Position numbers and translations under genes: made by a program. This document shows positions 1 to 5,642 of a stretch of DNA of 10,489 bases, one piece after another (position 1 is the stretch's first letter; every line of letters starts with the position of its first letter). Origin of the DNA: CALCKW01 sp033852095 (lineage in GTDB: Bacteria > Pseudomonadota > Gammaproteobacteria > CALCKW01); assembly GCA_033852095.1 (NCBI GenBank), contig JAWSVD010000366.1, forward strand, positions 1-10,489. Reading direction: 5' to 3'. The notes beneath the pieces were generated by a model. The model made no database searches and was not told where the DNA came from. It was given only the letters and a program-made list of their open reading frames with translations.

Positions 1-428
1 ACCAGCTCGATCAGATTGAGGTACTTGGGCAAGGGGCCTTCGTGGCCATAACAAGTGATGGCCACCTCGGTGTAGGTGTCCTGTATGTCCACGTCGAGCA
101 CCATGGGGCCAATGAGCAGCTTGTATTCTCGCAGCCGGCGTATGGCCGCGTTGAAGTTTGCACTGCAAACCGCGGCGAATATAGGCACATCAAACGATTC
201 CAAGCTCATCGCCTCGGCCAGTTTTAGCGGGATATCGAGGCCGTCGGAGGCGGCCTCTACACCACACCAGAACTGGAAGTACTGCGCGGGGGTCAGCTGG
301 ACAGTCTGTTGAGTAAACAGCCCCGGCGGCAGCCCCGCGTGGGCCAGCACCTCTTGCATGTCCAAACCGAGATCACTGATCAGCACTTGCCAATTGGGCG
401 GGATGAGAAACCGCGTCGCTCTTTTCAT
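1..428 (-). CDS. AraC-family transcriptional regulator with arabinose-binding-like N-terminal domain, partial
   Basis: Reading leftward from the ATG at 428-426, an open frame of 142 codons continues to the window edge without a stop, so the C-terminal part, where the helix-turn-helix DNA-binding domain would lie, is missing. The visible part resembles the N-terminal sensor domain (Arabinose_bd, PF12625 type) of OruR-like AraC regulators: an opening MKRATRFLIPPNWQ, then DLGLDMQEVLAHAGLPPGLF, LTPAQYFQFW near residues 46-55, and a segment reading LESFDVPIFAAVCSANFNAA. This domain usually binds a small ligand. The start lies one base after the TAG of the upstream dehydrogenase gene, so the two are probably co-transcribed and translationally coupled, and the regulator may control the dehydrogenase. 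No strong Shine-Dalgarno is visible; a GGAAAAG lies in the end of the upstream gene. Family assignment is from remembered similarity, fairly sure; the inducer is unknown. Confidence 0.75.
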   Translation of the reverse strand, partial: MKRATRFLIPPNWQVLISDLGLDMQEVLAHAGLPPGLFTQQTVQLTPAQYFQFWCGVEAASDGLDIPLKLAEAMSLESFDVPIFAAVCSANFNAAIRRLREYKLLIGPMVLDVDIQDTYTEVAITCYGHEGPLPKYLNLIEL

Positions 429-429
429 G

Positions 430-1212
430 CTATTTGTTGTTCTTTTCCATCGCTTGACGGGATATTTTTAATACTAGCTTGCGCGGCAGCAAGGGGATGA
501 TCCAGTTCATCAAGAATTTCAGCGATCCCTCGTTGATGACGACCAAGTCACCTCTTTCCATGGCCGTATAACCGCACAACGCAACGGATTCCGCTGACTT
601 TGCGTTTTTCCAGGCATCTACGCCCTGCAGCTTACCGGCTGCTACAAAGCCCGTTGCGACAGGCCCAGGGCACAGGGCCGTCACGGTGATGCCGTGTTCC
701 TTGACCTCTTCTGCGATGGCCTGGCTGAAGGAAGTCACGTAGGCCTTGGTTGCATAATAGACGGCTTGCAAAGGCCCGGGGATAAACGACGCGGTTGAGG
801 ACACATTGAGAATCCTGCCGCGCTTTCGATCGATCATGCCCGGCAGGTACAAGTGCGTGAGATCGGTGAGTGTGACCATGTTCAGCTGCATCATCGCCTG
901 CTCATCGCGCAGTGATCGCTGGTGGAACTTCCCGTGGCCACCAAAGCCCGCGTTGTTGATCAAGGTGTCGATCTCCAGGCCAAGCGCCTGTGTTTGCTCG
1001 AATACCTTCTGCGCTGCATGGGGCTCTGAAAGGTCGGCGACGATAAGCTCTACCTTGTTGCCGTATTGCTTTTCTAGCTCAGCTTTAAGCGCTGATAGCT
1101 TGTCTTCCGAGCGGGCTACGATGACGAGATCACCGCCCTTTTCTGCGTGCAGCTTGGCAAGTGCCAATCCAATACCGCCCGAAGCGCCCGTGATGAGTGC
1201 TGTGTCTGACAT
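430..1212 (-). CDS. SDR-family NAD(P)-dependent oxidoreductase (classical short-chain dehydrogenase)
   Basis: A 260-residue protein of standard length for a classical short-chain dehydrogenase, probably cytoplasmic. It shows the Rossmann cofactor motif TGASGGIG (residues 8-15), the NNAG motif (86-89), the structural/catalytic Asn111, catalytic Ser139 in NVSST, and the Tyr152-x3-Lys156 pair, followed by CPGPV (181-185). All catalytic residues are present, so it should reduce or oxidise an alcohol/carbonyl substrate; the substrate cannot be read from sequence. An Arg in VARSEDK (residue 34) after the second strand is compatible with NADP(H) preference (inference). The overall pattern is that of the COG0300 (DltE/YqjQ-like) branch. 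The start ATG is supported by GGGGA at 1223-1219, six bases upstream. The TAG stop is one base from the start of the AraC-family regulator, so the pair forms a tight operon. It is divergent from tpm across a 299-nt intergenic region. Confidence 0.88.
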   Translation of the reverse strand: MSDTALITGASGGIGLALAKLHAEKGGDLVIVARSEDKLSALKAELEKQYGNKVELIVADLSEPHAAQKVFEQTQALGLEIDTLINNAGFGGHGKFHQRSLRDEQAMMQLNMVTLTDLTHLYLPGMIDRKRGRILNVSSTASFIPGPLQAVYYATKAYVTSFSQAIAEEVKEHGITVTALCPGPVATGFVAAGKLQGVDAWKNAKSAESVALCGYTAMERGDLVVINEGSLKFLMNWIIPLLPRKLVLKISRQAMEKNNK

Positions 1213-1511
1213 CTTATTTCCCCGAATTCTGTGATTGTTTCTCTGTGATCGTCGATCAGCTTGAAGAGATTATGCGCCAGCAGAAGGCGCCACCCTGCAT
1301 CCGATGATGCCAAGAAACAATCAAATGACGCCAAGCCCGTAGGTTGGGGTGAGCCTGCGAACCCCAACTCTTTGACCTCTACAAACGTTGGGGTTCGTTC
1401 CTCACCCACAACCTACGCGCTGCTATGAACCCATCCCGCACCGGGCTGATTCACAACGCACTCCGGTGTCAGCGCGAACAATGCGACAATCAGCCAACAG
1501 GAGACCCCCCT
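1213..1511. promoter_or_regulatory. Divergent intergenic region between the dehydrogenase operon and tpm
   Basis: This non-coding stretch must hold the start signals for both divergent units. A 10-bp perfect inverted repeat TGATTGTTTC (1232-1241) / GAAACAATCA (1314-1323), half-sites 72 nt apart, brackets the likely dehydrogenase promoter region and could be a pair of operator half-sites for a regulator such as the adjacent AraC protein (inference). A small hairpin GCGCC/GGCGC lies at 1274-1290. The right part is occupied by a BIME repeat (1334-1420). No convincing -35/-10 pair was found by eye. Nothing else coding is supported here. Confidence 0.4.
1334..1420. repeat. BIME copy 1: head-to-head pair of REP sequences
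   Basis: Two 30-nt REP units face each other: 1339-1368 on the plus strand, beginning GTAGGTTGGGGTGAG and ending CCCCAAC, and 1387-1416 on the minus strand with the same GTAGGTTG start. Each REP is itself palindromic (GTTGGGG / CCCCAAC) and starts with the GTAG tetranucleotide typical of REPs processed by RAYT transposases. The 87-nt block recurs at 2172-2258 with only two mismatches (1369 T to G, 1380 T to C) and brackets tpm. As RNA or single-stranded DNA it would fold into a long imperfect hairpin. Confidence 0.93.
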
Positions 1512-2162
1512 ATGCAAGCAGATTTTTGGCACGAGCGTTGGCGTGAAGGAAGGATTGGTTTTCACGAGAGCGAAGCGAATACCCTACTGACAGAGCAACT
1601 GCATGCGCTCTGTCTGCGGGACGGCGGGCGGGTTTTTCTACCGCTCTGCGGCAAGACCTGTGACATCCACTGGCTGCTCAGTCGCGGCTATCAGGTGGTG
1701 GGTATCGAGCTGAGCGAGCTGGCGGTGGACGCTCTCTTTGCTGATCTTGGCATTGATGCACAGATCGATTCACAGGGGGATCTGAGCCACTATCAAGCGC
1801 CCAATCTCGACATCTACCGAGGGGATGTATTTTCGCTGTCGCGCGCGATGCTGGGCCAGGTAGACGCAGTGTATGACCGTGCGGCATCGGTGGCGCTGCC
1901 CGCCGACTTGCGCCAGCGCTACGCCGCACACTTGCAACAGATAGCCGGCTACGCCCCGCAGTTGCTGATCAGCTTTGAATACGAGCAAAGCCTGATGCAA
2001 GGCCCGCCCTTTTCTCTGGATGAAGCGGGGATAACGGCGCTCTATGGGGAGAGCCATCACATACAGAGCCTGAGCAGACGAGCGGTGGACGGTGGCTTGA
2101 AAGGCAAGGTGCCCGCTGAGGAGGCGGCGTGGCTGCTTCGGCCTAGGCATGGCAGCGCCTGA
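1512..2162 (+). CDS. tpm: Thiopurine S-methyltransferase
   Basis: A 216-residue SAM-dependent methyltransferase, close to the roughly 218 residues usual for bacterial TPMT. Bacterial Tpm transfers a methyl group from S-adenosylmethionine to sulfur, and in several species to selenium or tellurium compounds, giving volatile methylated metalloids; it is cytoplasmic. Diagnostic blocks are FWHERWREGRIGFHE (residues 5-19), the SAM-binding segment RVFLPLCGKTCDIHWLL (40-56), GIELSELAV (64-72), DAVYDRAASVALP (118-130) and LLISFEY (151-157). I chose the ATG at 1512 because AGGAGA (1499-1504) sits seven bases upstream and the protein then starts exactly where the family does. The frame stays open further upstream to 1425, but that part borders the BIME repeat and matches nothing. 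The gene stands alone on this strand and is flanked on both sides by near-identical BIME copies, so it could be gained or lost as a cassette. Confidence 0.92.
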   Translation: MQADFWHERWREGRIGFHESEANTLLTEQLHALCLRDGGRVFLPLCGKTCDIHWLLSRGYQVVGIELSELAVDALFADLGIDAQIDSQGDLSHYQAPNLDIYRGDVFSLSRAMLGQVDAVYDRAASVALPADLRQRYAAHLQQIAGYAPQLLISFEYEQSLMQGPPFSLDEAGITALYGESHHIQSLSRRAVDGGLKGKVPAEEAAWLLRPRHGSA

Positions 2163-2171
2163 TAAGCGTTC

Positions 2172-2258
2172 AGCCCGTAGGTTGGGGTGAGCCTGCGAAC
2201 CCCAACGCTTTGACCTCCACAAACGTTGGGGTTCGTTCCTCACCCACAACCTACGCGC
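2172..2258. repeat. BIME copy 2: head-to-head pair of REP sequences
   Basis: Near-identical to the block at 1334-1420 (85 of 87 positions, counted by eye). The REP units are 2177-2206 (plus) and 2225-2254 (minus), separated by an 18-nt spacer. It begins ten bases after the tpm stop codon, so besides being a repeat it would form a stable hairpin at the 3' end of the tpm transcript and may protect or terminate it. There is no T tract after the stem, which argues against a classical intrinsic terminator. Confidence 0.93.
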
Positions 2259-2364
2259 CTTGGCATGATGTGGGGTGTCTGTGATATCGGCCAACCTACC
2301 TGATGTAGAATCAATAAAAGACCGGCGAAGCACAACCTACGATTATTGAGATGGTGTGGAATCA
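2259..2364. repeat. Decayed REP tails and a partial copy of the RAYT gene start
   Basis: Non-coding. It contains two nine-base REP ends, CCAACCTAC (2291-2299) and ACAACCTAC (2332-2340). Between them, 2305-2328 matches the RAYT start region 2356-2379 at 20 of 24 positions, with the RAYT initiation ATG replaced by ATA and an offset of 51 bp. This looks like an old partial tandem duplication of the RAYT 5' end joined to REP debris. Confidence 0.5.
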
Positions 2365-2896
2365 ATGAAATATCGGCGAGCGAAAGTCTGCGGTGGCACG
2401 TATTTTTTCACGGTCAATCTGGCTGAACGAAATAGAACATTGTTGGTCGATGAGTTTGATATTTTTGCGTGCATCCATGAACAAGGTAAAACACAAGCTC
2501 CCTTTTAAACTGGACGCGATGGTGGTGCTGCCGGAGCATTTGCACGCACTCATGACGCTGCCACAAAATGACCATGACTTTGCAACACGCTGGATGTTAA
2601 TTAAATCTGGGTTTTCTCGACAACTGCCTAAACAAGAGCGTATTAGCCGCAGTCGACAAACGAAAGGGGAACGTGGCATTTGGCAAAGGCGTTATTGGGA
2701 ACATCTCATTCGGGACGAAAACGACTTTGCTCGGCATGTGGATTACATCCACTATAATCCGGTAAAACACGGCCATGTCACCGCGGCGGTCGACTGGCCT
2801 TATTCAACCATTCATCAGCATATCGAGCAAGGCATGATGGATGCCGGTTGGGGTTATGGGCAGGCGGATGATGGGGCGGAATTTGGTGAGGTATAG
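2365..2896 (+). pseudogene. REP-associated tyrosine transposase (RAYT, Y1_Tnp/HUH family), frameshifted
   Basis: RAYTs are single-copy HUH endonucleases related to the IS200/IS605 TnpA that nick and mobilise REP sequences. The frame opens at ATG 2365 with MKYRRAKVCGGTYFFTVNLA, the usual RAYT start, but this frame ends at a TAA after 47 codons. The rest of the protein lies in the +1 frame from 2465 onward. Removing one T from the run 2462-2466 joins the two parts into a continuous 176-residue RAYT of normal length (LLVDEFDILRASMNKVK at the join). In that composite the HUH motif is His58-Leu-His60 (LPEHLHAL), followed by TRWMLIKSGF, GERGIWQRRYWEHLIRDE (101-118) and the tyrosine block DYIHYNPVKHG, where Tyr127 is the likely nucleophile. 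The catalytic residues survive, so the lesion is recent, or a sequencing error, or bypassed by slippage. A REP lies four bases past the stop and BIMEs lie upstream. Confidence 0.85.
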
Positions 2897-2900
2897 AAAT

Positions 2901-2929
2901 GTTGGGGTTCGTTCCTCACTCCAACCTAC
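2901..2929 (-). repeat. Solo REP sequence downstream of the RAYT gene
   Basis: On the minus strand this 29-nt unit starts GTAGGTTGGAGTGAGGAACG and ends CCCCAAC, the same design as the REPs around tpm but shorter by one base and with an A replacing a G. It is unpaired, has the RAYT stop four bases to its left, and supplies the stop codon (2916-2918) that ends the sigma-factor remnant read from the other side. Confidence 0.85.
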
Positions 2930-3290
2930 GTGGCTGCGCGTTGATGGAACGGACGGCGCGACAGCTAGCTCCATGTTGCCCGGACATTCGCTCGAGCATT
3001 CGGCGTATAGCGTCTGAGGGCGCAGTTTGTATTGCTTTCTGGGTACAGGGCTTGGCTTGTTCTGACTTGCCGCTGCGCAGCAGCAGGTCCGCTTTGACGG
3101 CCGCCCATTGGCAGCTTTGCTGCAGCCAGCTTGGGAGTTGGTGGGGCGCCAGGTGAGCGAGACCCGCTTCGGGGCTGTCCCGCTCAGCGAGGGCGATGGC
3201 TTGGTTTATCTGATGCAGCGCGGAGGGTGCGACTTGGTTGAGCAGTTGGTAGTTCTCGACGATGCGATCCCAGCGTGTCTGGGCGAAGCT
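2916..3290 (-). pseudogene. C-terminal remnant of a DUF6596-type ECF sigma factor
   Basis: Read on the minus strand, codons from about 3287 to 2976 give a stretch that resembles the C-terminal tetratricopeptide-like end of ECF sigma factors carrying DUF6596 (COG4941): FAQTRWDRIVENYQLL, then APSALHQINQAIALAE, SPEAGLAHL, and WAAVKADLLLRSGKSEQA. In full-length proteins this part follows sigma region 2 and region 4 and the helical DUF6596 domain, roughly 300 residues in all; none of those parts is present. The frame stays open upstream of 3290 but no longer resembles the family, and there is no plausible start with a ribosome-binding site. It ends at a TGA (2918-2916) inside the REP, so the original C-terminus may also have been replaced. 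I read it as a dead gene fragment left by deletion or recombination next to repeats. Identification is from memory of the family pattern. Confidence 0.55.
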
Positions 3291-3443
3291 TGGTGAAACA
3301 CCAGGATACTCACCACTGTTCCGGCCTCCTGGGATAGTTACTGCGAGGGTGGTCTCGCAGCTTATCGTGCGTAGCGATCGGACCCTACGCAGTTGATCTG
3401 CGATATAATTTAGTTGCGTTTGTAATCCCTCTATCTCCGTCAG
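3291..3443. other. Intergenic region with a hairpin
   Basis: No gene is supported here. A perfect 7-bp inverted repeat TGCGTAG (3368-3374) / CTACGCA (3385-3391) with a 10-nt loop lies downstream of the solute-binding protein gene (minus strand). It lacks a T tract, so it may be a weak terminator, a protein site, or the scar of a rearrangement near the sigma-factor remnant. Confidence 0.3.
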
Positions 3444-4217
3444 CTACTCACCTTCAGATGTGGTCAGTGCGGCTGTATAAGGGATTCCGTCTACTTCTGC
3501 CACAACCCTTTGAAAGCTCCCGTCACGCTTCATCGCATCTATTGTCTTAGAAAGTTGCGGCGCTAATTTACGGTGTTTTTCATGTATATAAGCATGCATA
3601 CTAACTGTACTGAGAATAGCCACCTCGTCTACATCGACGAATTCTGTGCCATTCTTAATAATATCCGAACCGGTATAAGTGCTAGATACAACAACTTTTA
3701 CTCTTCCGCTGCTGAGCATTCTGAAAGCCTGAAGGTCCGAGGTTACAGGGTAAGCTGTTTCAACAAGATTTAGCTTGACAATATTATTTTCCAAATTTTT
3801 TCTCCCCCGTCTGTACGCGAACGGTAGATTGCTAAGGTCTGTCCAACTAGATACGTCGACACCTTTCAGCGCAAAGGCAGACAACCCATTTGTATACAAA
3901 ACTGAGTCAATTCTGATCAAATTAGGGTATGCACCATTTGATACAGAGTGGAAATCCCCTACCCGTGAGAGTTCCCCGTCTGAGAGACCCGAATTCGACG
4001 TTTCCAATGAACGCATCGCGGGCATGTGCTCCACTTCGAAAGTAAATCCATTCCGTTTAAAGGCCTCCTTCAAAATTGCCTGAGCAGTCCTACCCGAAGG
4101 TTTCTTCAGAAAAGTCCCTGAGGTAAATACAATGGATTTCTCAGCGCGGGCTAATCCGCAAGAAAAAATCAAACACAACATTACCAGACGAATTTTTCTT
4201 ATTTCGAATGTATTCAT
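3444..4217 (-). CDS. Periplasmic solute-binding protein, family 3-like (orphan)
   Basis: A 257-residue protein with an N-terminal signal peptide: charged start, hydrophobic LVMLCLIFSCGLA, and a likely signal peptidase I cut after Ala25 (ARA before EKS). The mature part of about 230 residues has the size and texture of the type II periplasmic binding fold of SBP_bac_3 proteins: SGTFLKKPSGRTAQAILKEAF, EHMPAMRSLE, a DLSNLPFAYRRG segment where the second lobe begins, SDLQAFRMLSSGRVKVVV, and a C-terminal LAPQLSKTIDAMKRDGSFQRVV, typical of this fold. No permease or ATPase gene is adjacent, so it is an orphan; such proteins sometimes act in sensing rather than uptake. The ligand is unknown. The gene is visibly richer in A and T than both neighbours, suggesting separate ancestry. 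The ribosome-binding site is weak (AAGAG six bases before ATG). Confidence 0.7.
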   Translation of the reverse strand: MNTFEIRKIRLVMLCLIFSCGLARAEKSIVFTSGTFLKKPSGRTAQAILKEAFKRNGFTFEVEHMPAMRSLETSNSGLSDGELSRVGDFHSVSNGAYPNLIRIDSVLYTNGLSAFALKGVDVSSWTDLSNLPFAYRRGRKNLENNIVKLNLVETAYPVTSDLQAFRMLSSGRVKVVVSSTYTGSDIIKNGTEFVDVDEVAILSTVSMHAYIHEKHRKLAPQLSKTIDAMKRDGSFQRVVAEVDGIPYTAALTTSEGE

Positions 4218-4493
4218 AGGAGACTCTTGATGACCGTCAGTGAACTATCAAAATTCCAGCTAGGTTCTCCAAAAATCGTCAATAATATTCAATGCTGAAT
4301 AGCCTGAAGAAATCAATTTTCCTATTCGGCCCATATTGGCCAGTAACATTTACAAAATACCGAGGTTGAATTTTCAGCGCACTTGCAAGAACGTACTGAA
4401 AGGTATTCGCAGACCCGGAAAAACCATTTTTTCCGATACCTCATTTAGCAGTAGCTACAGATTTTAGTTTCAGCTATCTTCCGACCAAGAAAA
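4218..4493. other. AT-rich intergenic region with a terminator-like hairpin
   Basis: No coding frame is convincing. A perfect 8-bp stem CGGAAAAA (4416-4423) / TTTTTCCG (4428-4435) sits inside an outer pair AGGTAT (4401-4406) / ATACCT (4436-4441). It lies about 53 bases past the stop of the exporter gene, so it may end the sulfonate transcript, with the T run lying within the stem rather than after it. The promoter of the solute-binding gene should also be here but was not identified. Confidence 0.4.
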
Positions 4494-5540
4494 TCAAATC
4501 AATCCGCTCACACCGCCCAATACAAACACCGCGATGAAGAGCGTATTGATGACGATCAGGGCGATGCCCTGCCCGCCTACTTCAAAGATGCGGCTCAGGG
4601 AAGTTTTCATGCCCACTGCGGCGATGGCTATAAGCAGCGCCCAGCGCGAGACATCGCTGAAAAACTCCGCCACCATCTCAGGCACCCATCCCAGCGAATT
4701 GAGCGTGGCCAGCACTAAAAAAGCCACCACAAAACCGGGGATCAATGGCGGCCGTTTGCCGGAGGCGTCTTGCTCTTCCAGGCCTTTGGCGCGCACCACC
4801 AGCGCAAACAACAAGACCACAGGGGCCAACATGCTGACACGGATCAGCTTGACCAAGGTTGCGGTGTCGCCCGTCTCTTGCGAGACACTGAAGCCCGCGC
4901 CGACCACCTGCGCCACGTCGTGGATGGTGCCGCCGAGGAACACCCCCATGGCCACCGGACCGAGATCCAGCGCCTGGCCTATGATCGGGTACAGCACCAT
5001 CGCCACGGTGCTGAGCACAGTGACTGAGAGCACAGTGAAGATCAGGTTGCGTTCGGAGTATTGGTTCTTCGGCAGCACGGCCGCGATGGCCATGGCGGCT
5101 GAGGCGCCACAAATAGCAACAGCCCCTCCGGTGAGCAGACCAAAGCGCCAGGTGCGCCCGGCCAGACGCGCCAGTACGCAGCCAAAGACAATGGTGAGCA
5201 CCACGCCCAGCACCACCATGCCGATCAGCTCGGCACCAAGGCCGATGATCAGCTCGGCGCTGATGCGTACCCCGAGCAAACCCACACCAAAACGTAACAC
5301 CGTTTTGGCGGTGAAATTAATGCCTTCGACACACTTGCCCTCTTCGGCCAAGAAGTGAAAGGCGATGCCCAACAACAAGGCCATGAGCATGGCCGGTGCA
5401 CCGTAGTGCTCAGAGAGAAACTGCGCGGTGACCGCGACAACGGTTGCCACCGCAAAGCCCGAAAACAAAGTATCCCACTGCTGGGTCAACCGATCCGTGT
5501 ACACCTTGAGGCCGCTTGCCGGCTGCTCTTGATCACTCAC
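4494..5540 (-). CDS. yeiH: YeiH/PF03601 family putative sulfate (sulfite) exporter
   Basis: A 348-residue inner-membrane protein of the PF03601 family, annotated as putative sulfate exporters, with about ten hydrophobic segments. Family blocks include LRFGVGLLGVRIS (82-94), GGAVAICGASAAMAIA (138-153), GGTIHDVAQVVGAG (203-216) and the C-terminal AAVGMKTSLSRIF (307-319). I start it at GTG 5540 because GGAGAG (5552-5547) lies six bases upstream; the ATG at 5579 lies inside a terminator hairpin and is unlikely to be used. Members of this family (for example SuyZ in sulfolactate degradation, as I recall) are proposed to remove sulfite or sulfate released by sulfonate breakdown. Its position directly after xsc supports that role: Xsc releases sulfite, which is toxic. 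It is separated from xsc by two strong hairpins, so its level may be lower than xsc or separately controlled. Confidence 0.85.
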   Translation of the reverse strand: MSDQEQPASGLKVYTDRLTQQWDTLFSGFAVATVVAVTAQFLSEHYGAPAMLMALLLGIAFHFLAEEGKCVEGINFTAKTVLRFGVGLLGVRISAELIIGLGAELIGMVVLGVVLTIVFGCVLARLAGRTWRFGLLTGGAVAICGASAAMAIAAVLPKNQYSERNLIFTVLSVTVLSTVAMVLYPIIGQALDLGPVAMGVFLGGTIHDVAQVVGAGFSVSQETGDTATLVKLIRVSMLAPVVLLFALVVRAKGLEEQDASGKRPPLIPGFVVAFLVLATLNSLGWVPEMVAEFFSDVSRWALLIAIAAVGMKTSLSRIFEVGGQGIALIVINTLFIAVFVLGGVSGLI

Positions 5541-5552
5541 GCTTTTCTCTCC

Positions 5553-5586
5553 GCAAAATAAAGACGGAACAGTGAGCACTGTTCCG
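5553..5586 (-). terminator. Intrinsic terminator between xsc and the exporter gene
   Basis: A perfect 10-bp inverted repeat CGGAACAGTG / CACTGTTCCG (5565-5574 and 5577-5586) is followed on the minus strand by the T-rich tract TCTTTATTTT (5564-5555). This is a standard Rho-independent terminator reading out of xsc, and it lies only 12 bases before the exporter GTG start and directly upstream of its Shine-Dalgarno. It may act as a partial terminator or attenuator. Confidence 0.75.
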
Positions 5587-5602
5587 CCTGGGGTCTAACA
5601 GG

Positions 5603-5632
5603 TGGCCACTGGGTGAATTCACTCAGTGGCCA
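5603..5632. other. 30-nt near-perfect palindrome after xsc
   Basis: The block from TGGCCACTG to CAGTGGCCA is symmetric about GTGAA/TTCAC with a single non-matching pair (positions 5612 and 5623, G and T), so it would form a 15-bp stem with at most a minimal loop. It starts 10 bases beyond the xsc stop and precedes the second hairpin. No T tract follows, so it could be a transcript-stabilising stem, a cruciform or a dimeric protein site. Confidence 0.6.
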
Positions 5633-5642
5633 TGCAAGCATA

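Noticed and set aside
1116..1409. Minus-strand 97-codon frame starting in the BIME
   Set aside because: It begins within the REP sequence, has no ribosome-binding site and overlaps the start of the dehydrogenase gene in another frame.
1425..1511. Upstream extension of the tpm reading frame starting at ATG 1425
   Set aside because: It starts five bases after the BIME repeat, has no ribosome-binding site and matches nothing, whereas ATG 1512 has AGGAGA at correct spacing and the family's standard N-terminus.
1334..2929. CRISPR-like array suggested by repeated GTAGGTTGGGG motifs
   Set aside because: Units occur in inverted pairs, are widely spaced, and enclose genes; there are no regular spacers. 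They fit REP/BIME elements.
2899..3296. Plus-strand open frames after the RAYT gene
   Set aside because: One begins at the REP sequence and the other overlaps it; both are antisense to the sigma-factor remnant, whose minus-strand translation shows family similarity while the plus-strand ones do not.
3368..3391. Intrinsic terminator for the solute-binding protein gene
   Set aside because: The stem is only 7 bp and no T tract follows it on the minus strand, so it is reported only as a hairpin.
4534..5358. Long plus-strand open frame of 274 codons
   Set aside because: It lies entirely antisense to the exporter gene, has the Ser/Thr/Pro-rich composition of a reverse-frame shadow, and no family resemblance.
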